From Oceanitalea sp047302425 (GTDB taxonomy: Bacteria > Actinomycetota > Actinomycetes > Actinomycetales > Actinomycetaceae): a stretch of 64,000 nt of DNA. Positions 60,091 to 64,000 of this stretch are shown one piece after another (the first letter of the stretch is position 1; each line of letters opens with the position of its first letter). The notes under the pieces are model-generated. The model worked only from the letters and a program-made list of their open reading frames with translations, ran no database searches and had not been told where the DNA came from. Where the stretch lies: positions 1 through 64,000 of the forward strand of contig NZ_CP154855.1 in the NCBI RefSeq assembly GCF_047302425.1. Direction: 5' to 3'. A program made the translations under genes and the position numbers.

Positions 60091-60822
60091 TCAGGCGGCA
60101 GGGGCGGTGGCCCAGGCGACGAGCTCGGCGGGGCGGTCGGTGGTGACGCCGTCGACCCCCAGCTCCCGGGCCGCAGCCCAGTGCTCGGGCTCGTTGAGCG
60201 TCCACGGCGTGACCGTCAGGCCCGCGTCATGCGCCCGCGCGAGGAGCTCCGGGCGCGCGAGCAGCGCCGCCCCGTGCGGGTTGCAGGCGCTCGCCCCGAG
60301 GTCACGGCACAGGTCGAGCACGCCGTCGTCCAGCTCGGTGACGAGCAGTCCGCGCGGCAGTCCCGGGCTGACGCTCGCGAGCGCCGCCACCGTCGCGACC
60401 GAGAAGCTCTGCGGCACCACCCGCCGCCCCAGCTCGCGGTCCTCGACGGCCTCGGTGACCCGACGGACGTCGTCGGCACCCCAGGCGCTCTTGAGCTCGA
60501 GGAGGAGCTGGACGTGATCGGCCGCGACGAGAAGGTCGAGCACGTCGGCGAGCAGGGGCACGGGTTCGCCCGCGTACTGCGGGCCGAACCACGAGCCCGC
60601 GTCCAGGGAGGTGATCTCCTCGCTGCGGGTGGCCGAGACCGGGCCCGAGCCGTCGGTCGTCCGGTCGAGGGTGTCGTCGTGGATGACGACGGGCACACCG
60701 TCGAGGCTGAGCTGGACGTCGATCTCCACGCCGCCCGCCCCGCAGGCCACGGCGGAGGCGATCGATGCGAGGGTGTTCTCCGGTGCGGCGGCGGAGTTGC
60801 CGCGGTGTCCGACGACGATCAC
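60091..60822 (-). CDS. glycerophosphodiester phosphodiesterase
   Basis: A 243-residue cytoplasmic GDPD-family enzyme that releases glycerol-3-phosphate from lipid headgroup diesters. GHRGNSAAAPENTLASI (His6, Arg7, Glu15), GVEIDVQLSLDGVPVVIHDD (Glu33, Asp35, His48) and LELKSAW are the active-site blocks. GTG start with GAGGAG upstream. It is convergent with map, 15 bases away. Confidence 0.93.
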   Translation of the reverse strand: MIVVGHRGNSAAAPENTLASIASAVACGAGGVEIDVQLSLDGVPVVIHDDTLDRTTDGSGPVSATRSEEITSLDAGSWFGPQYAGEPVPLLADVLDLLVAADHVQLLLELKSAWGADDVRRVTEAVEDRELGRRVVPQSFSVATVAALASVSPGLPRGLLVTELDDGVLDLCRDLGASACNPHGAALLARPELLARAHDAGLTVTPWTLNEPEHWAAARELGVDGVTTDRPAELVAWATAPAA

Positions 60823-61018
60823 AGGTGACTCCTCGTTCTGCTCGTGGGCCCGGGCTTGCGGGGAGGTCCCGGTCTGAGCTCGACGACCTCGAGCACACCG
60901 GTGACGCTACCGGCCGACTGGGCGGCGAGCGCCGCCCTCCGCCCGGGCTCACGAACTCGTCCGCAAGAGTTCATACGCCGTTCATCGGCGCCGCTCCAGA
61001 GCGTTGTCGCGGGCGGCC
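60823..61018. other. 196-base gap with no gene
   Basis: It carries the promoter region of the glycerophosphodiesterase gene and the end region of the RNase H gene. A GCCGATGA-like string (60989-60982, minus) has no matching -35 and is not taken as a sigma-28 promoter. Confidence 0.5.
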
Positions 61019-61714
61019 TCAGCCCGCCGCGCGGGCCGCGGCGTTGGCGAGCTGGTCGACGATCTCGTTGTAGGTGTCGCCGGCGTGGCCCTTGACCCAC
61101 TCGAGCTCCGTGCGGCCGGTGCGCGCGTCGAGGAGCGCGAGGATCGTCTGGACGATCTCGAGGTTCTCGGGCACCTTGCCGTCGGCCTTCTTCCAGCCGC
61201 GCCGCTGCCAGCCGCGCCCCCAGGTCGTCGCGATGTTGATGACGTACTGCGAGTCGGCGCGCACGAGGAGGTCACCGTCCGGGCCGGCGTGCTCGAGGGC
61301 GTAGCGCAGGGCGAGCAGCTCGCCGATGTTGTTCGTCCCCTGGCTCAGCCCACCGGAGCCGGTCTCCCCGGTGCGCTGGTTGACCCACGCCCACCCGGTG
61401 GGGCCCGGGTTGCGGATGGCCGAGCCGTCGGTGGCGTAGACGTGGTCGAAGGCGGAGTGGTCCTTCGACGCCGGCCGTGCGGTCGGCGCCGTCTCGCGCG
61501 GGCCGCCGAGGAGGGCGAGAACCTCCGCGGTGGACCAGACGTAGAACTCCGTGCCGTCGCGCATGGTCGTCTTCTTCGCCAGGCCCTGGGACACGGCGGC
61601 CTCGGTGGCCGTCGAGCCGGACTTGAGCCCGAGCTCGGTGAGCCGCGTCCCCACCTGCCGGGCGTCGAGCCCGACCTGCTTGCCCAGCTGTGTCTGTGTC
61701 GACCATGCGGCCAC
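61019..61714 (-). CDS. rnhA: RNase HI with an N-terminal extra domain
   Basis: Cleaves RNA in RNA-DNA hybrids. It has 231 residues, about 75 more than plain RNase HI. The C-terminal domain (90-231) has the four catalytic acids Asp96 (YATDGSAIRN), Glu132 (NNIGELLALR), Asp154 (RADSQYVIN) and Asp220 (DTYNEIVDQL), and His210 in VKGHAGD. The N-terminal 70 residues (TQTQLGKQVGLDARQVGTRL) look like a winged-helix-type fold that may bind nucleic acid. GTG start. Confidence 0.93.
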   Translation of the reverse strand: MAAWSTQTQLGKQVGLDARQVGTRLTELGLKSGSTATEAAVSQGLAKKTTMRDGTEFYVWSTAEVLALLGGPRETAPTARPASKDHSAFDHVYATDGSAIRNPGPTGWAWVNQRTGETGSGGLSQGTNNIGELLALRYALEHAGPDGDLLVRADSQYVINIATTWGRGWQRRGWKKADGKVPENLEIVQTILALLDARTGRTELEWVKGHAGDTYNEIVDQLANAAARAAG

Positions 61715-61751
61715 GGATGAGTCCCTTCGGTTGGCGGCCCTCCATCCTCCC

Positions 61752-61960
61752 TCACCGACGGGCGACGCCCACCACCCGCGCGAGGAGGGCGTCGTAGGCG
61801 CGGTCGGGTAGCAGGCGCCGGGCGAGGATCGTGGCCCGTGCCCCGCTCCCGACGGCGTAGCGGGTGCGCAGGCGCGACGCCGTCGCCGCCCTGACCACCG
61901 TGTCGACCACGACCTCCGGGGGCGTGAGCGAGTCGGCCTCGACCGGTCGGACGCCCGCGC
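61752..61960 (-). pseudogene. C-terminal remnant of a short-chain dehydrogenase (SDR)
   Basis: The frame ends with PPEVVVDTVVRAATASRLRT and RYAVGSGARATILARRLLPD, which matches the C-terminus of SDR-family oxidoreductases often paired with a TetR regulator. The nucleotide-binding and catalytic parts (TGxxxGxG, YxxxK) are missing. Further upstream the frame runs into the start of the tetR gene and stops looking SDR-like near 61950. The likely cause is a deletion between the divergent pair. Confidence 0.65.
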
Positions 61961-61980
61961 CGGCGAGCGGAAGAGGCACG

Positions 61981-62535
61981 ATGAGCAAGCAGCAGCGCAG
62001 CGACGCGGTCCGCAACCGCACCCGCATCCTCGAGACCGCGCACGCCCAGCTGACCGCCGTCGGGCCCGAGGTGTCGATGGGCGAGATCGCCCGCGCCGCG
62101 GGCGTCGCCGTCGGGACGCTCTACCGGCACTTTCCCACCAAGGCGGACCTCGTCGCCGCCACCCTCGAGCAGCACCTGGTGACGCTCACCGACGAGCTGC
62201 GGGCCGCCGCCACCCGCGTGGCCGACGGCGCGTCCGCCGCCGAGGAGGTGCGCGAGCTCCTGCGCGCGTCGGTCCACTCCCAGGCGGACAGCCGCATCCT
62301 CAAGGAGACGGCGCGCTCCCTGGACCTGACGGACGCCGGTGAGGCGCTCGGCGCCCTGGACGAGGCGCTGAGCCGGCTCCTCGAGCTCGGGACCGCAGCC
62401 GGCGAGATCCGCCCGGGCACCACCACGGCCGACATCTACCTGCTGATGTCGACCATGCCTACCGAGGAGTCCGAGGCGGCCCGGCTGCGCTGGGCCGAGC
62501 TCGTCGTCCCAGGAATCGTCCGCGACTCAGCCTGA
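61981..62535 (+). CDS. TetR-family transcriptional regulator
   Basis: A 184-residue repressor. The DNA-binding domain is RNRTRILETAHAQLTAVG then GEIARAAGVAVGTLYRHFPT, the helix-turn-helix. The C-terminal ligand domain is helical and unassigned. Its usual target would be the adjacent divergent SDR gene, of which only a remnant is left. GGAAGAG precedes the ATG. Confidence 0.92.
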   Translation: MSKQQRSDAVRNRTRILETAHAQLTAVGPEVSMGEIARAAGVAVGTLYRHFPTKADLVAATLEQHLVTLTDELRAAATRVADGASAAEEVRELLRASVHSQADSRILKETARSLDLTDAGEALGALDEALSRLLELGTAAGEIRPGTTTADIYLLMSTMPTEESEAARLRWAELVVPGIVRDSA

Positions 62536-62643
62536 GCGACGCGGTCAGCTCACGGTCCTTGCCTCGGCACCTGGGGCGGGACGTAGCATCGAGGTCCGCA
62601 CACGCGCACCACGGACGGTGCTCCTCGACCAGCGACGGGACCC

Positions 62644-63195
62644 ATGCTCACCACCACGCGCCGCATCGCCGCCCTGACCGCCGCCCTCACCCTCCTCCTC
62701 GCCGGCTGCAGCTCCGGCGACGAGGACGCCGCGCCGGAGCCCAGCACCAGCACCACCCAGGCCCAGCCCGAGCCCTCCGAGGACGCGACGACCGCGCCGC
62801 CCACGGAGGAGCCCTCGAGCGACATCGGCCCGTTGAGCGAGAAGGAGGCCGACAAGGCCCGGGACATGCTCGGCGCCGTCGAGTACGCCGAGGGCGCCGA
62901 CGAGGCCACCTGTGACGCCATGTTCGGGGACCGCGAGGACAGCGTCATGAACCTCATGCTCAACGGCAACGCCGTGACGAACCCCGAGGAGGCGCTCGAG
63001 GTCCTGTCGACCACGTCCGCCAAGATCGACGAGTACGCCGCGACGGCCCCCGCCGAGGTCCGCGGGCACCTCGAGTCGTTGTCCGACACGCTGACGCGGT
63101 CCGCCAGCGCTCAGGACATCACTGACGCACAGCAGGCCGCCGCGGACACCGAGACCACGGTCAACGCCATCGCCGGCTACTGCTTCGACTTCTAG
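62644..63195 (+). CDS. lipoprotein of unknown function
   Basis: A 183-residue secreted lipoprotein. The signal peptide ends in the lipobox LLAG-Cys22, then a Ser/Thr/Pro/Glu-rich tether (23-58) and an acidic helical domain with two Cys (ATCDAM and GYCFDF) that could form a disulfide. No known domain is recognised. TAGCAT (62584-62589) is a candidate -10, but TTGCCT is 19 bases upstream, a poor spacing. Its stop shares CTAG with the convergent methyltransferase. Confidence 0.85.
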   Translation: MLTTTRRIAALTAALTLLLAGCSSGDEDAAPEPSTSTTQAQPEPSEDATTAPPTEEPSSDIGPLSEKEADKARDMLGAVEYAEGADEATCDAMFGDREDSVMNLMLNGNAVTNPEEALEVLSTTSAKIDEYAATAPAEVRGHLESLSDTLTRSASAQDITDAQQAAADTETTVNAIAGYCFDF

Positions 63196-63998
63196 GAGCC
63201 CGATGAGACCCGCCGGTACACCCACACGGCGTTGGTACAGGGGAACCAGCCGCTGGTGAAGCTCACGTAGGCCGCGACGCCGGCGCGGTACCCCTCCTGC
63301 GTGTACGCCCTCGCGGAGACGAGCTCGAAGCCGTGGCGCGCGGCCACCCACGGGTACGCCGCCAGGGTGTGGACGCCGTACCACTCGGCGACCTCCCGCT
63401 CGAAGGAGACCGGCCCCCAGTTCAGCGTGAGGGCGAGCTCCATGACGCTGGACCGGTCCCCCACCCACGTGCGCTCGCCGATCCGCTCGAGCCGCACGAC
63501 CCGGTCCCCGCGAGGGTCGATGAACGGGGAGTGGGCCAGGAAGCGCTCGACGTCGGCATCGTCGGCCACCGTGACGACCTCCGGGACGTCGTGGCCGTCG
63601 GGCATGACGCCGTCGCGGACGACGAGCGTGCCGCCGGGCCGCAGCGCCCGCTCAAAGGACGCGAGCGCCTCGTCCACCGACTCGAGCCGCCCGACGGCGG
63701 GGACCTCGTTGCCGTAGGAGAAGACCTCGTGCAGCACCGAGGACGCGACGACGGCGGACGCCGCCCCCTCCCCGACGATCTCGTGCACCTGGGAGGCGAA
63801 GCCCTGGCGCACGTCGAGATCCGCCTCGTGGCACCGGGCGACGAGCGAGGCGACCGGTTCGATCCCGACGGCGTCGCAGATGCCGGCGGTCCGCGCTGCC
63901 CGGAGCAGGCCGCCGTCGGCACACCCGACGTCGACGACGAGCCCGGAGGTGTCCGCCAGCTCCAGCAGCCGCGCCTTGTCGTCCGCGGCGGAGGCCAT
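63192..63998 (-). CDS. class I SAM-dependent methyltransferase (may continue past the window)
   Basis: At least 269 residues. LVVDVGCADGGLLRAA is the SAM-binding motif I, VGIEPVASLVARC motif II-like, ASSVLHEVFSYGNE and RALRPGGTLVVRDG motifs III and post-III. The C-terminal part (FEREVAEWYGVHTLAAYPWV) is a substrate region I do not recognise. An ATG stands at 63998 at the very edge, so the true N-terminus may lie outside. Substrate unknown. Confidence 0.8.
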   Translation of the reverse strand: MASAADDKARLLELADTSGLVVDVGCADGGLLRAARTAGICDAVGIEPVASLVARCHEADLDVRQGFASQVHEIVGEGAASAVVASSVLHEVFSYGNEVPAVGRLESVDEALASFERALRPGGTLVVRDGVMPDGHDVPEVVTVADDADVERFLAHSPFIDPRGDRVVRLERIGERTWVGDRSSVMELALTLNWGPVSFEREVAEWYGVHTLAAYPWVAARHGFELVSARAYTQEGYRAGVAAYVSFTSGWFPCTNAVWVYRRVSSGS

Positions 63999-64000
63999 CC

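Noticed and set aside
60982..60989. GCCGATGA upstream of the glycerophosphodiesterase gene
   Set aside because: The -35 position reads GACAACGC and the gene has no link to motility.
61752..62027. A 91-residue protein as a real small gene
   Set aside because: The N-terminal part lies over the start of tetR and is not family-like; only the C-terminal part matches SDR proteins, so it is called a remnant.

Overview
The window is GC-rich (about 70 percent or more by eye) with dense, tightly coupled operons. It looks like the chromosome of a motile Gram-positive actinobacterium. The flagellum is monoderm: FlgB/C/E, FliE-S and FlhA/B are present and no L- or P-ring genes are seen. DUF3263, WXG100, LytR_C, MoeZ and a groEL without groES are typically actinobacterial. 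Gene content suggests the Micrococcales (Cellulomonas-like), but this is an inference from the genes and not an alignment.

Layout. 1-1490: an IS110-family element, probably with its left end and guide-RNA-like leader. 1598-7532: a complete molybdenum-cofactor cluster (mobA, moeA, moeZ on the minus strand; moaC, moaD on plus; mog, moaE, moaA on minus). 7584-14758: housekeeping and small genes (variant HD hydrolase, solitary WXG100 protein, DUF4031-HD protein, CIRCE-controlled groEL, LytR_C protein, DUF3263, ung, SGNH hydrolase). 14759-27635: chemotaxis. One eleven-gene operon runs cheA-cheW-mcp3-mcp2-mcp1-cheB-cheR-cheY-cheX-cheY-cheX, and a fourth chemoreceptor has its own promoter. 27888-47613: the flagellar structural operons on the minus strand, from flgB through fliG/I/K, flgE, motAB, fliLMNOPQR and flhBA to csrA. 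47955-57830: filament and late genes (fliT-like, fliS, fliD, fliC, a glycosyltransferase, fliA on minus; flgN, flgK, flgL, fliW and a second flgN on plus). 57827-64000: unrelated genes (FGGY kinase, methionine aminopeptidase, glycerophosphodiesterase, RNase H, an SDR remnant beside a TetR regulator, a lipoprotein, a methyltransferase cut by the window end).

Regulation visible in the sequence. Nine intergenic sites share the pattern TCA-N16-(G/A)(C/T)CGAT(A/G/T)N, read as an 8-11-8 sigma-28 promoter. They lie before cheA, mcp4, flbD-motA, fliM, flgB, fliC, the glycosyltransferase, fliA and flgN. The fliA gene sits at the centre of the late region. The flagellin leader has a GGA motif in a hairpin loop and further GGA motifs at the ribosome binding site. 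Since csrA and fliW are both in the window, this suggests a complete CsrA-FliW-flagellin homeostat. Hairpin terminators separate several units, notably after flgE, mcp4, groEL and fliC.

Most unusual points: the FliM N-terminus lacks the usual CheY-docking motif while FliN carries a similar one; a stand-alone protein resembling the FlhF N-domain sits where flhF would be; a NlpC/P60 hydrolase without a Sec signal lies in the hook operon; CheA has two CheW-like domains; CheX and CheY genes alternate; and there are two FlgN paralogues.
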